64,000 nucleotides of DNA from Clostridium sp. (GTDB lineage Bacteria; Bacillota; Clostridia; Lachnospirales; Lachnospiraceae): positions 372,001 to 436,000 of the forward strand of contig JAGZZT010000001.1 of assembly GCA_018377235.1 (NCBI GenBank), in the 5' to 3' direction. The notes below the pieces were generated by a model. The model was not told the DNA's origin and searched no databases. It was given only the letters and a program-made list of their open reading frames with translations. The position numbers and the translations under genes are program-made. Position 1 is the first letter of the stretch. Each line of letters opens with the position of its first letter. Below, piece after piece: positions 9,289 to 17,597 of the stretch.

Positions 9289-10311
9289 CTAAAACTCAAA
9301 TTCCTCCAGAATGCCTGCTACCAGTCCGATGCAGCCTTCCACGTCTCTCTCGTCTGCCACCTCGGCCGGGGAGTGCATATAACGGAGCGGAATAGATACC
9401 AGAATCACCGGCGTTCCTCCGTTCTCAAAATGAATCTTATCTGCGTCTGTACAAGTCAGGCGGCTGGCTGTCTCATACTGAACCGGAATTCCCCGTCTGG
9501 CTGCAATTTTCTCCGCCTGCCGGTTCAGCTGAGGCGGAATTAACGGGCTGTTGCAGAGCACAGGACCAGCTCCCAGCTTCACCTCTCCAGCCTCCTTTAC
9601 AGAGTAACTATATGGATAATCTGTACAGTAGGTCACATCCACCACCACAGCCAGATCCGGCTTTACGGCTCCAGCCGTAAAGTAAGCGCCGTTTTTCGTC
9701 GTCTCTTCTCCCGCTGTAGCCGCGCAGTAGATACCGCGCTTTGTTCCAGCCTCCTTTACTCTCTTAAAGGCCTCCATAATGATATAGACGCCCAGACGGT
9801 CATCCAGAGCCCTTCCTGTGAATCTGCCTCCGGAAAGTTTCTCGAAACCAGAGTCAAAGGTAACAGTAGAGCCTGGCTTTACAAGGCGCAGGGCCTCCTC
9901 CTTGGAATCAGCTCCAATATCAATCGCCAAATCCGTTACCTCCAGTTTCTCCTTTCTGCACAGATCCCTGGAGCCGTTTACCACACCCTTTACAATTCCA
10001 TGCTCTGTGTGAATCTGTACGCGATGGCCCGGATAGGTCTGGGAAATCACCCCTCCCCTGTCAATAGCATAGAGGTATCCGTGATCATCCGCGCAGGTAA
10101 CTACAAGACCAATCTCATCTAAATGGGCCGTGGCCAGAATTTTCTTCTCTGCCTGCGGGTTCAGAACTGCCACTGTATCATTCAAAATATCTGTAAATAC
10201 CTGGTCTGCAAAGGGTTCCATCTCCTCTTTCACAATCTGGCTTCCCTGCACAATATCCCCCGAAACTGTCACAGCATCCAAAAGCCTGTTTAAAAATACT
10301 TCCTGTTCCAT
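9289..10311 (-). CDS. M42-family metallo-aminopeptidase
   Basis: A 340-residue cytoplasmic peptidase of family M42 (glutamyl/tetrahedral aminopeptidases, some annotated FrvX or endoglucanase M). The two-metal site is visible: AHLDEIG, GRALDDRLG, AGEETT, VVDVTY and the late His in RYMHSP. It probably trims peptides to free amino acids. The start is the ATG at 10311, five bases after GGAGGA; the ATG at 10335 would place the ribosome site inside the gene. It stands alone between the importer terminator and a divergent DUF362 gene. Confidence 0.9.
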   Translation of the reverse strand: MEQEVFLNRLLDAVTVSGDIVQGSQIVKEEMEPFADQVFTDILNDTVAVLNPQAEKKILATAHLDEIGLVVTCADDHGYLYAIDRGGVISQTYPGHRVQIHTEHGIVKGVVNGSRDLCRKEKLEVTDLAIDIGADSKEEALRLVKPGSTVTFDSGFEKLSGGRFTGRALDDRLGVYIIMEAFKRVKEAGTKRGIYCAATAGEETTKNGAYFTAGAVKPDLAVVVDVTYCTDYPYSYSVKEAGEVKLGAGPVLCNSPLIPPQLNRQAEKIAARRGIPVQYETASRLTCTDADKIHFENGGTPVILVSIPLRYMHSPAEVADERDVEGCIGLVAGILEEFEF

Positions 10312-10478
10312 GTTGTTCCTCCTCCAGTCTTTCATCTTACCTCTATGATCTTATCTTTCCCTGCCTGGAATGTCAATAGAATCAGGCGCTTTCTCTTTTC
10401 ATCCGCCCTTTTTTATGATAAAATATTCATAAAATGCTGGAGGCAAAAAGTATTTTCACACTAAAGGAGGAATTATCC

Positions 10479-11585
10479 ATGACACCATCCAATGTGTATT
10501 TCACCACCTTTCGGACTTCATTTCACGAAAATCTTCTTCAAAAGCTGGAGCGTCTGATTAAAAAAGCCGGACTTTTTGAGCAGATTGACTTTCGGAACAA
10601 ATATGCTGCTATTAAAATCCATTTCGGCGAGCCGGGAAATCTGGCCTATCTGCGCCCCAACTATTCCAAGGTAGTGGCAGACCTGATTAAAGAGCATGGC
10701 GGGAAGCCTTTCCTGACCGACTGCAACACCCTCTACGTGGGAGGACGTAAGAATGCCCTGGATCATCTGGACTCTGCCTATACCAACGGCTATAATCCCT
10801 TCGCCACCGGCTGTCACATTTTAATTGCAGACGGGCTGAAGGGAACGGACGAAGCTCTTGTGCCTATAGACGGAGAGTACGTTAAAGAAGCCAAAATCGG
10901 ACAGGCTATCATGGATGCCGATACTTTCATCTCTCTGAACCACTTTAAGGGCCACGAATCTACCGGCTTCGGAGGCGCTATCAAGAACATCGGAATGGGC
11001 TGCGGATCCCGCGCCGGAAAAATGGAGATGCACAACGCTACCAGCCCCTTTATCCTTCAGGACAAGTGTATCGGCTGTCACGCCTGTGAAAGAAACTGCG
11101 CCCATGGAGCTATTTCCTTTCAGGAAAAAAAGGCCTTTATTGACGAAAACAGATGTGTTGGCTGCGGACGCTGTATAGGGGTCTGTCCTGTGGACGCTGT
11201 GGCAAACCACTGTGATGAGTCCAACGATATTCTGAATAAAAAAATCGCAGAGTATACTCTGGCAGTAGTCAAAGATCGCCCTCACTTCCACATCAGCCTT
11301 GTGGTGGACGTATCTCCCTACTGCGACTGCCACGCAGAAAATGACGTGCCCATCGTGCCGAATGTAGGTATGTTCGCCTCCTTCGATCCGGTAGCCCTGG
11401 ATATGGCCTGCGCCGATGCAGTAAACCGCCAGCCAGTCATGGCAGGAAGCGTTTTAAGCGAGAAGGAACACTGCCACCATGACCATTTTACAGACGTTCA
11501 CCCGGAGACCAACTGGATGGTGGCCTTAGAGCACGCTGAAAAGCTGGGAATCGGCACCAGAGAATACAATCTTATTACCATTTAA
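10479..11585 (+). CDS. DUF362 protein with two [4Fe-4S] ferredoxin motifs
   Basis: A 368-residue cytoplasmic protein. The N-terminal and C-terminal parts are DUF362 (IKIHFGEPGN, FISLNHFKGHESTGFGGAIK), interrupted at about residues 190-250 by two ferredoxin clusters, CIGCHACERNC and CVGCGRCIGVCP. Such proteins are common in anaerobes and thought to be redox proteins; the substrate is unknown. The start at 10479 follows AAAGGAGG; the ATG at 10434 is upstream of it and was rejected. Monocistronic, ended by a hairpin at 11596. Confidence 0.85.
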   Translation: MTPSNVYFTTFRTSFHENLLQKLERLIKKAGLFEQIDFRNKYAAIKIHFGEPGNLAYLRPNYSKVVADLIKEHGGKPFLTDCNTLYVGGRKNALDHLDSAYTNGYNPFATGCHILIADGLKGTDEALVPIDGEYVKEAKIGQAIMDADTFISLNHFKGHESTGFGGAIKNIGMGCGSRAGKMEMHNATSPFILQDKCIGCHACERNCAHGAISFQEKKAFIDENRCVGCGRCIGVCPVDAVANHCDESNDILNKKIAEYTLAVVKDRPHFHISLVVDVSPYCDCHAENDVPIVPNVGMFASFDPVALDMACADAVNRQPVMAGSVLSEKEHCHHDHFTDVHPETNWMVALEHAEKLGIGTREYNLITI

Positions 11586-11595
11586 AAGCATTGAA

Positions 11596-11651
11596 AAAAG
11601 AGCAGACGATTTCGCGCTTCCCTCAGGCCGCTGCAAATCCTCTGCTCTTTT
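11596..11651 (+). terminator. Terminator after the DUF362 gene
   Basis: AAAAGAGCAGA pairs with TCTGCTCTTTT around a long loop. The hairpin ends in T residues and is placed between converging genes. Confidence 0.65.
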
Positions 11652-11670
11652 CGTATACTGGAACCTTCGT

Positions 11671-12588
11671 TTATTTCTTTTTTTCTCCCATCTTCACCTG
11701 CATCCAGGTTTGATAGATGTTGTCCTTAAGCGCTCTCCCCTCTTTAATCACAGGCAGATTTAAAACGCTTACCGCGGCATCTGTCTCCCGACAGCCGCTT
11801 TCTTTCGTCAGTTCCCGCAGATACCCTGTCTTTAAATCTTCCTCTGAAAGGCAGAACATCCTTTTGTTGTCTGAGAACAGCTCCGGGTGCATCAGATAAA
11901 CCGCCGCCGTCACATCCCAGTTATAGAAACCGCCGATTCCATAATCATTTTCATTATACCCAAACCAGTAATCGGTCCTCTCCCTGATGTAGACCGCCGC
12001 CGGATTCTCCGTGGAAAAGAGGTGTTCTTTATAGTCTTCCTTCGTAAACAACACCTTCAGGCAGTTATTTCCCGTAATGACAGACACCAGGGAGCCCTGA
12101 GTAAGAACAGCAAGGGAAGCTGTCGGATCACAGGAAAAGTTCAGCTCGTTCATGATCTTTTTCTGAAATACAAGAGGTTCCGTAATACCTCCCATCAATA
12201 TAATTTCCTTCACCTTGCTGAAAAAGGAAGGATCCTTTTTCCAAGCCCCCATCAGATTAGTCAGGGAACCTGTAGCCAGTATCGACAGCTCTCCCGGATA
12301 CCGATCTGCCGCTTCAGCGAGGAAATAGGCGGCCTCGCTCTCATAAGCCCCTGCCCGGGTGCCTCCCGCTTTCACCGGAATATCCTCCCGTCCCAGATCT
12401 GCCAAAAGTTTTCCAAGGCTTCCTAAAACCACCTCCTGGGTGCTGTTTCCATAGGCTGCTGTAACTCCCAGCACCTCTGCTTCCGGACAGCCAAACAGGT
12501 ACATCAGAGCCAGTCCGTCATCCACGTCGCAGTTTTCCACACCGAAGGTACAGTCACAGTCAAATACAATACGCTTCCTCAATCTCAA
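11671..12588 (-). CDS. Inosine/uridine-preferring nucleoside hydrolase family protein
   Basis: A 305-residue hydrolase of the IunH family, which splits ribonucleosides into base and ribose using a calcium bound by an Asp cluster. The cluster appears as DCDCTFGVENCDVDDGLAL (residues 10-28), with an insertion relative to the usual DxDxxxDDxxA. ILATGSLTNL and IILMGG also fit. Near the C-terminus NWDVTAAVYL keeps the calcium Asp but has Trp where many members have a catalytic His, so the substrate may differ. The start is probably the TTG at 12588 (no ATG), overlapping the preceding ATPase gene by 29 bases. As last gene of the ynj-like operon its link to that system is unexplained. Confidence 0.8.
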   Translation of the reverse strand: MRLRKRIVFDCDCTFGVENCDVDDGLALMYLFGCPEAEVLGVTAAYGNSTQEVVLGSLGKLLADLGREDIPVKAGGTRAGAYESEAAYFLAEAADRYPGELSILATGSLTNLMGAWKKDPSFFSKVKEIILMGGITEPLVFQKKIMNELNFSCDPTASLAVLTQGSLVSVITGNNCLKVLFTKEDYKEHLFSTENPAAVYIRERTDYWFGYNENDYGIGGFYNWDVTAAVYLMHPELFSDNKRMFCLSEEDLKTGYLRELTKESGCRETDAAVSVLNLPVIKEGRALKDNIYQTWMQVKMGEKKK

Positions 12589-13603
12589 TCCCTGCCTTTC
12601 CTCCTGTTGTTATGCCTGTCTGCTCCAGCTCCCGGCTCATCATCTGGCAGAGAAAAGGGCCTGACGGTGTCTCCAGAGACAGCTCCACCATCTCTCCCAT
12701 GAAAGTGACTTCCTTTACAGCAAAACTGCCTGCTCCTGTAAGTCTGACAGAAAACGGACGCACCATAACCTCCGCCTCCCCTCTTCTGCGTCCATGCCAA
12801 TTATTCAAATTGGAAATCGGAATTTGAACCCACTGGCTGACAAACATATTTTCCTGTACTCTTCCTCTCAGATAATTGACCTTTCCAAAGTATTCCGCCG
12901 CCTCCTTTGATACCGGCCGGTAAAACAGCTCCTCAGGTGTTCCCTGCTGCAGAACGCGCCCTCCGCTCATCAGCACAATCCTGTCCGAAAGCTGCAGAGC
13001 CTCTCTTTTATCATGGGTTACGAGAATGGTGGTAATCCCCCGCTCCCTGTGTATTTTTTTCACCAGACTCCCCATTTCCAGCCTGAGCCGTTCGTCCAGA
13101 CCGGAAAAAGGCTCGTCCAGCAGAAGAATTTCCGGTTCCGCCGCCAGAGCCCTGGCCAGAGCCACCCGCTGCATCTGGCCTCCGGAAAGCTCTCTTATTT
13201 TTCTCTTCTCAAATCCAGACATTTGAACTTCTTTTAAAAGCTTCTTTACTGTCTCCTTTTGCTGACTTTTAGGAACTTTTTTAATTTCCATGGGAAATGC
13301 GATATTCTGTTCTGCCGTCATGTGGGGAAACAGCCTCAGATCCTGAAATACAATAACTGTTCCTCTTTTCTCTGGCGGCTCCCTCAAAAGATTTCTGCCG
13401 TTTAAGACGACTTCCCCGGAATCTGCCTCCAGCAGTCCTGCGATACTCTTTAAAAGGGTACTCTTTCCGCAGCCAGATTCCCCCAGAAGGGACAGAAATT
13501 CCCCTTCTGACGCTTCCAGGCTGAGCCTGTGCAGGATTTCCTGCTTCTGCAGACTGACGGCCAGTTCCCGGATTACAAGCCCTCTCTGCGCTTCTCTACT
13601 CAT
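12560..13603 (-). CDS. ABC importer ATPase, YnjD-like
   Basis: A 347-residue ATPase with Walker A GESGCGKST, signature LSGGQMQRVALARA, Walker B ILLLDEPFSGLD, the switch His in LVTHDKREAL and a C-terminal TOBE-like region. It is longer than a bare ATPase domain, as in the spermidine/thiamine/iron importer group. The start at 13603 follows AGAAGGAGG; an upstream ATG at 13642 in the same frame lies inside the permease gene. It overlaps that permease by 8 bases, and with two permeases and a YnjB-like binding protein it forms one importer. Confidence 0.88.
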   Translation of the reverse strand: MSREAQRGLVIRELAVSLQKQEILHRLSLEASEGEFLSLLGESGCGKSTLLKSIAGLLEADSGEVVLNGRNLLREPPEKRGTVIVFQDLRLFPHMTAEQNIAFPMEIKKVPKSQQKETVKKLLKEVQMSGFEKRKIRELSGGQMQRVALARALAAEPEILLLDEPFSGLDERLRLEMGSLVKKIHRERGITTILVTHDKREALQLSDRIVLMSGGRVLQQGTPEELFYRPVSKEAAEYFGKVNYLRGRVQENMFVSQWVQIPISNLNNWHGRRRGEAEVMVRPFSVRLTGAGSFAVKEVTFMGEMVELSLETPSGPFLCQMMSRELEQTGITTGGKAGIEIEEAYCI

Positions 13604-14399
13604 AAAATCCTCCTTCTGAATCTTTTGTCCATCTCCGTCCAATCCATTCGTACAGGCCGAACACAGAAAGGGTCACAGCCAGAAACAGCACGCTGTACAC
13701 ACTGGCTATACTTCTATCTCCACTCTGCAGATAGGGAACCATAACAATAGAAAAGGTCTTTACCTGCCCTCCTCCTATCATCAGCGTAAGAAAATACTGG
13801 CTGAAAGACACCACATAAGCCATGCTGGCCGCTGACAAAACGACAGGAGCCAGGACAGGCAGTGCCACCCTGAAAAACGCCTGCCAGGGAGACGCTCCCA
13901 ACACTCTCGCCTGCTCCTCCAGCCCCCTTCCCAGCGCTCTTGTTCCGTCCATAATCAGCCGGACCGCATAGGGCAGGGAGCAGATCAGATGAGCCAGGAT
14001 CACGCCTGAAACCGTATTATTAAGTCCCAGCCTGATAAAGGTAAGCTGAATACCCATAGCAAACACAGTAGAGGGAACCATAAAAGGCAGAACTGTGAGA
14101 AATCCAAGCAGCCGTTTCCCGAAAAAGTCATAGAAAACCAGCGCCCGGCATGTCATAACGCCGATAACAGCTGATAAAACTGCTACTGCTGTGGAGATTA
14201 AAACGCTTGAAAAAAACACCCTGAACAATTCCACCCTGCGCCCTGACACCTCTTTTACCGCCCGGAAGGAGAATTTCTGCGGGATCAGATCCGGCCAGGC
14301 CCAGCGTTTCGTAACCGCCCACACAATCAGAAGAATGCACGGAAGCAGGATCACGGCAGCCAGCAGAAAAAGAACTGCATTTATCATTCTCTCCCTCAT
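13596..14399 (-). CDS. ABC importer permease, YnjC C-terminal-half-like
   Basis: A 267-residue membrane protein with about six transmembrane segments and an EAA-type loop (EEQARVLGASPWQAFFRVAL). Its ATG overlaps the previous permease stop (ATGA). In E. coli YnjC is a single long protein containing two permease modules; here the modules are two genes, and this one corresponds to the second half. It pairs with the product of 14396-15277. Confidence 0.85.
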   Translation of the reverse strand: MRERMINAVLFLLAAVILLPCILLIVWAVTKRWAWPDLIPQKFSFRAVKEVSGRRVELFRVFFSSVLISTAVAVLSAVIGVMTCRALVFYDFFGKRLLGFLTVLPFMVPSTVFAMGIQLTFIRLGLNNTVSGVILAHLICSLPYAVRLIMDGTRALGRGLEEQARVLGASPWQAFFRVALPVLAPVVLSAASMAYVVSFSQYFLTLMIGGGQVKTFSIVMVPYLQSGDRSIASVYSVLFLAVTLSVFGLYEWIGRRWTKDSEGGFYE

Positions 14400-15277
14400 C
14401 TTTCTGCCCCTTTCCTTCCTGAAAGCCTTCTGGTCTGCCGGTTTATCAGCCGGAAATAAATGACTGCACTCACAAGTGAAATGATGATAATCACTCCGTT
14501 AAGCGCCATGGCATAGGGCCTGTTTCTCAGATCTGGATGAATATACTGCTGATAGGCCAGCACAGGAAGAGCTTTGGGCTTTGTAGCTCCCAGCAGAAAA
14601 GGCAGCTCATACGCGCCCAGGGCAAATACGAACAGAATCAGGAACCCGCTTAAAATCGTGTCCCAGCACAGGGGCAAAGTCACCCGGCAGAAAGCGCTCA
14701 GACGGCTGGCTCCCAGGTTTACTGCCGCCTCTCCCAGCCTGTCGTTGATATTGGCCATCAAAGCGATGACAAAATAAATAATAAAAGGAACTTCTTTCCA
14801 GAGATAAGCCAGAATTACTCCTGTCCCCTTCCTGTCATAAATCAGCAGCGGAAACTCCTGCTGGCTCTCTATAAGCCCAAGGCTGAAGGCTGCTCTTGCA
14901 ATCATGCCGTTCTGAGAGCACAGGCTCACTACAAACAGCGCGGTCACCACATGGGGAACCGCCACAGGCAGCTGCAGAACCCTCATAAAAACTCCTTTGG
15001 TTCTTCCCCCTGCCACGCAGAGGCCGCAGAGAACCGTGCCAATAACAGCAGCTCCAAAAGCGGAAATGAAGGCGATCCTTAAACTGTAGAAAATAGATTC
15101 TGCCATATCTGGCCTCAAAAAAATTTCTTTGTAATAGCGCAGCGTAGGCTCCTTTAACCCAAAAGCTGGAATCACCCCCAAGCTCTGGGTGATTCCAGCT
15201 CCTAATCCAATCATAAAAAGAATGGTCAGTATGATTTGAGGAGCCAGCAGCACGTATGGCGCCAGCTTTCTTTTCAT
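14396..15277 (-). CDS. ABC importer permease, YnjC N-terminal-half-like
   Basis: A 293-residue membrane protein with about six transmembrane segments and an EAA-type loop (GEAAVNLGASRLSAFCRVTL). Its ATG overlaps the binding-protein stop (TAATG), so translation is probably coupled. It forms the channel with the next permease. The substrate is not known for the YnjBCD group. Confidence 0.85.
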   Translation of the reverse strand: MKRKLAPYVLLAPQIILTILFMIGLGAGITQSLGVIPAFGLKEPTLRYYKEIFLRPDMAESIFYSLRIAFISAFGAAVIGTVLCGLCVAGGRTKGVFMRVLQLPVAVPHVVTALFVVSLCSQNGMIARAAFSLGLIESQQEFPLLIYDRKGTGVILAYLWKEVPFIIYFVIALMANINDRLGEAAVNLGASRLSAFCRVTLPLCWDTILSGFLILFVFALGAYELPFLLGATKPKALPVLAYQQYIHPDLRNRPYAMALNGVIIIISLVSAVIYFRLINRQTRRLSGRKGAER

Positions 15278-16551
15278 TACTTACCTACCACTTCTTCCAG
15301 CCAGATTTCTTCAATCACCGGAACCAGCTCTGCCGGCATCTCTGGAAGGCGTTTGGAAAGCAGTTCATCCTGTGGGATTGTTCCCTGCCCCAAATCTACC
15401 TGATCAAAGGCAGCCTTCTGCCCGTCTGTCAGAGCTTCATTGTCCAGAACAGGAATGATCTTCAGCGTCTCGTAGCGATCCGCCTGGATCTCTGGAGACA
15501 GCATCTCGTTAATGGCTGCCATAGCCCCTTCCTTGTTGCCGGAATTAGCCGCGATCGCCATAAAGTTCGTGTTTCCGATGGTTCCTTTGTCAAACAGAAA
15601 GCTTTCTGTAGTCTCTGTGTAAGCTCCATCCTCAATCTTTAACGCAGTGCTGTAGGCATCATAGGTCATGTTTAACACCACCTCGCCGTCAGCAAACATG
15701 TGATCCAGAGTGGTGGAGGATTCCGGGAAAGTCTGTCCCTGATTCCAGAGATATGGATTTAACTCCCTTAAATACTCCATAGCCGGAGCTACTGCCTGTC
15801 TCACCGTCTCCTTGTCAGGCTCCATGGTTAAAAACTGTTCATAGCCGCACAACTCGTAGATGATATTTCTCACGAACACGCTTCCCGTGAAGTCAGGAAG
15901 GGCCGGATACGTTACTTTTCCAGGATTTGCTTCCACAAAAGCTCTTAACTCCTCCGCGCTCTTTGGAAGATCCGGAGTTACCTCCGTATCTGCAATCAAA
16001 ACCATCTGAGCTTTTCCGTAGGGGGCCTCATATCCCTCCACCGGGTAGGCGAAATCCAGAGTTACATCCTCAGATTCTGCGTCCACATATTCGTTAAAAT
16101 TTGGAAGCTTGTCTGTAAAGGGGCCGTAAAGCATGTTGTTTTCCTTGGCAGACTGGAAATTCTCTCCGTTGATCCAGATCATGTCGATGGATCCGTCCTC
16201 CTCCCCGGCCTGGAGCTCTCCTGACAGCTGGCTTAACACCTGATCGATATCCATGGGAACCCGCTCCATGGTAATATCGTATTTTTCCTTCATAACAGGA
16301 GCAAAAGTCTCGTCCAGCCACTGGTTCAGCTTTTCGTCTCCTCCCCAGCCGTAAAATGTAACTGTTGTTCCCCTGGCCGCTTCCTTTATTTCCTCGAAAG
16401 TCATATCCTCTATCTGGGCAGCCCCTGTCTCCCCTGCCTTCATTTCTGCCTTGGAAGCGTCTGTGTCAGCGCTTCCTAAACCGGAGCAGGCGGTCAGAAT
16501 CGAAATAGAACAGGCAGATGCTGCCAGCATAACGGACCACTTTTTCTTCAT
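15277..16551 (-). CDS. ABC importer substrate-binding lipoprotein, YnjB-like
   Basis: A 424-residue lipoprotein (lipobox LTAC). The mature part contains TVTFYGWGGDEKLNQWLDE and DMIWINGENF, which match the YnjB family (COG4134), a distant relative of thiamine and polyamine binding proteins. AAGGAG precedes the ATG. It lies 12 bases after a rhodanese lipoprotein and one base before the first permease. The ligand is unknown; in E. coli ynjBCD lies beside the rhodanese gene ynjE, and the same pairing here suggests a sulphur-containing or related ligand (inference). Confidence 0.85.
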   Translation of the reverse strand: MKKKWSVMLAASACSISILTACSGLGSADTDASKAEMKAGETGAAQIEDMTFEEIKEAARGTTVTFYGWGGDEKLNQWLDETFAPVMKEKYDITMERVPMDIDQVLSQLSGELQAGEEDGSIDMIWINGENFQSAKENNMLYGPFTDKLPNFNEYVDAESEDVTLDFAYPVEGYEAPYGKAQMVLIADTEVTPDLPKSAEELRAFVEANPGKVTYPALPDFTGSVFVRNIIYELCGYEQFLTMEPDKETVRQAVAPAMEYLRELNPYLWNQGQTFPESSTTLDHMFADGEVVLNMTYDAYSTALKIEDGAYTETTESFLFDKGTIGNTNFMAIAANSGNKEGAMAAINEMLSPEIQADRYETLKIIPVLDNEALTDGQKAAFDQVDLGQGTIPQDELLSKRLPEMPAELVPVIEEIWLEEVVGK

Positions 16552-16563
16552 ATGTTCTCCTTA

Positions 16564-17460
16564 TTACTCTGTCACAAATGAAGCCTCTACGTCTGCATCC
16601 TTCGCACCGTTCTCGATGATGAAAAGGTCAGCCGGATCAAAGCCAGCATCCTTCATAACGGAGACAGCTGTCTTGGCACACTTGTTTCCGCTGTAGCAGA
16701 GAATATAAACTGGCTTCTCAGCGTCTAACTCTGTCGTTGCCACCTTATACATCTCGGACTGAGCTGCCGGATCTTCAACCTCTTTTAAACCTACGTTCAC
16801 AGACTGAGGAAAATGGCCTGCTGCGTAAGTCTCTGCGTCGCGCACGTCTAAGAACTGAACGTCCTCGCTTCCCAGAGCCTCTACCGCCTCCTTGCCTGTC
16901 ACATACTGCCAGTCAATGGACTCCTCCACGCGGTTTGTAGTAAGGGCTTTCTCCTCTCCGAGAGCTTTCGCTCCTCCCTCAACTGTATAGAGCAGAGACG
17001 GATCGATGCCTGCCTCTGTGAGAACCTCTGTTGTCTTTGCAGCTCCTCTTTTTCCGCTGTTGCAGATAATGTAAATCTCTTTTCCGTCCTTTAAGTGCTC
17101 CTCTGCGTAAGCAGTCATCTGCTCAGCCAGAGACTCATCCTCCAGCGGGAAAATCGGACACCACTCAGAACCAGCTACTCTTCCCTCTGCATAGTTTGCC
17201 CACTCCCTTACGTCCAGCACATGAACCTCGTCAGACTGAGCCGCCTTCACAGCATCTGCCGGAGCTACATACTGAGTCTCTCCCGCCTCCTTGGCGGCTT
17301 CCGTTGTCTCTGCTCCTGCTGCCTCTGTCTCGCCTGCCGCTGTTTCCGCTGCCGTTGTCTCTGCTGCTGTCTCCTTACTGCCGGAGCTGGAAGCGCATCC
17401 TGTTGCCATCATAGCCGCCATAGCAGATACTAATAATGCTGCTGTTAATTTCTTTCTCAT
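16564..17460 (-). CDS. Exported lipoprotein with two rhodanese domains
   Basis: A 298-residue lipoprotein (lipobox MATGC) with a Glu/Thr/Ala-rich linker (about residues 27-62), then two rhodanese domains. Both keep an active-site Cys loop, CNSGKRG and CYSGNKC, so each could carry a persulphide or selenosulphide. VHVLDVREWANYAEGRVAGS and VQFLDVRDAETYAAGHFP are the domain starts. It would act on the outer face of the membrane. AGGAGG lies nine bases before the ATG and a promoter at 17498-17526 precedes it, so this gene and the importer may be expressed apart from the upstream genes. Confidence 0.9.
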   Translation of the reverse strand: MRKKLTAALLVSAMAAMMATGCASSSGSKETAAETTAAETAAGETEAAGAETTEAAKEAGETQYVAPADAVKAAQSDEVHVLDVREWANYAEGRVAGSEWCPIFPLEDESLAEQMTAYAEEHLKDGKEIYIICNSGKRGAAKTTEVLTEAGIDPSLLYTVEGGAKALGEEKALTTNRVEESIDWQYVTGKEAVEALGSEDVQFLDVRDAETYAAGHFPQSVNVGLKEVEDPAAQSEMYKVATTELDAEKPVYILCYSGNKCAKTAVSVMKDAGFDPADLFIIENGAKDADVEASFVTE

Positions 17461-17497
17461 GAGTAATGTCCTCCTCTTTCTTTATCAAACCTTAGAT

Positions 17498-17526
17498 ATT
17501 ATACTCTCAAAGGCTCTGTTCTTCAA
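17498..17526 (-). promoter_or_regulatory. Internal promoter before the two-domain rhodanese gene
   Basis: TTGAAG (17521-17526), 17-base spacer, TATAAT (17498-17503) on the minus strand, in the 137-base gap between the rhodanese genes. A GC-rich inverted repeat, CGGCCCG/CGGGCCG (17536-17572), lies just upstream and may be a regulatory site or a weak terminator for the preceding gene. Confidence 0.65.
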
Positions 17527-17597
17527 TCAGGCTTTCGGCCCGATCCATAGTTTTTCTCTATCAAACGGGCCGTTCTATTAGCTTTGTCTATTGATGT

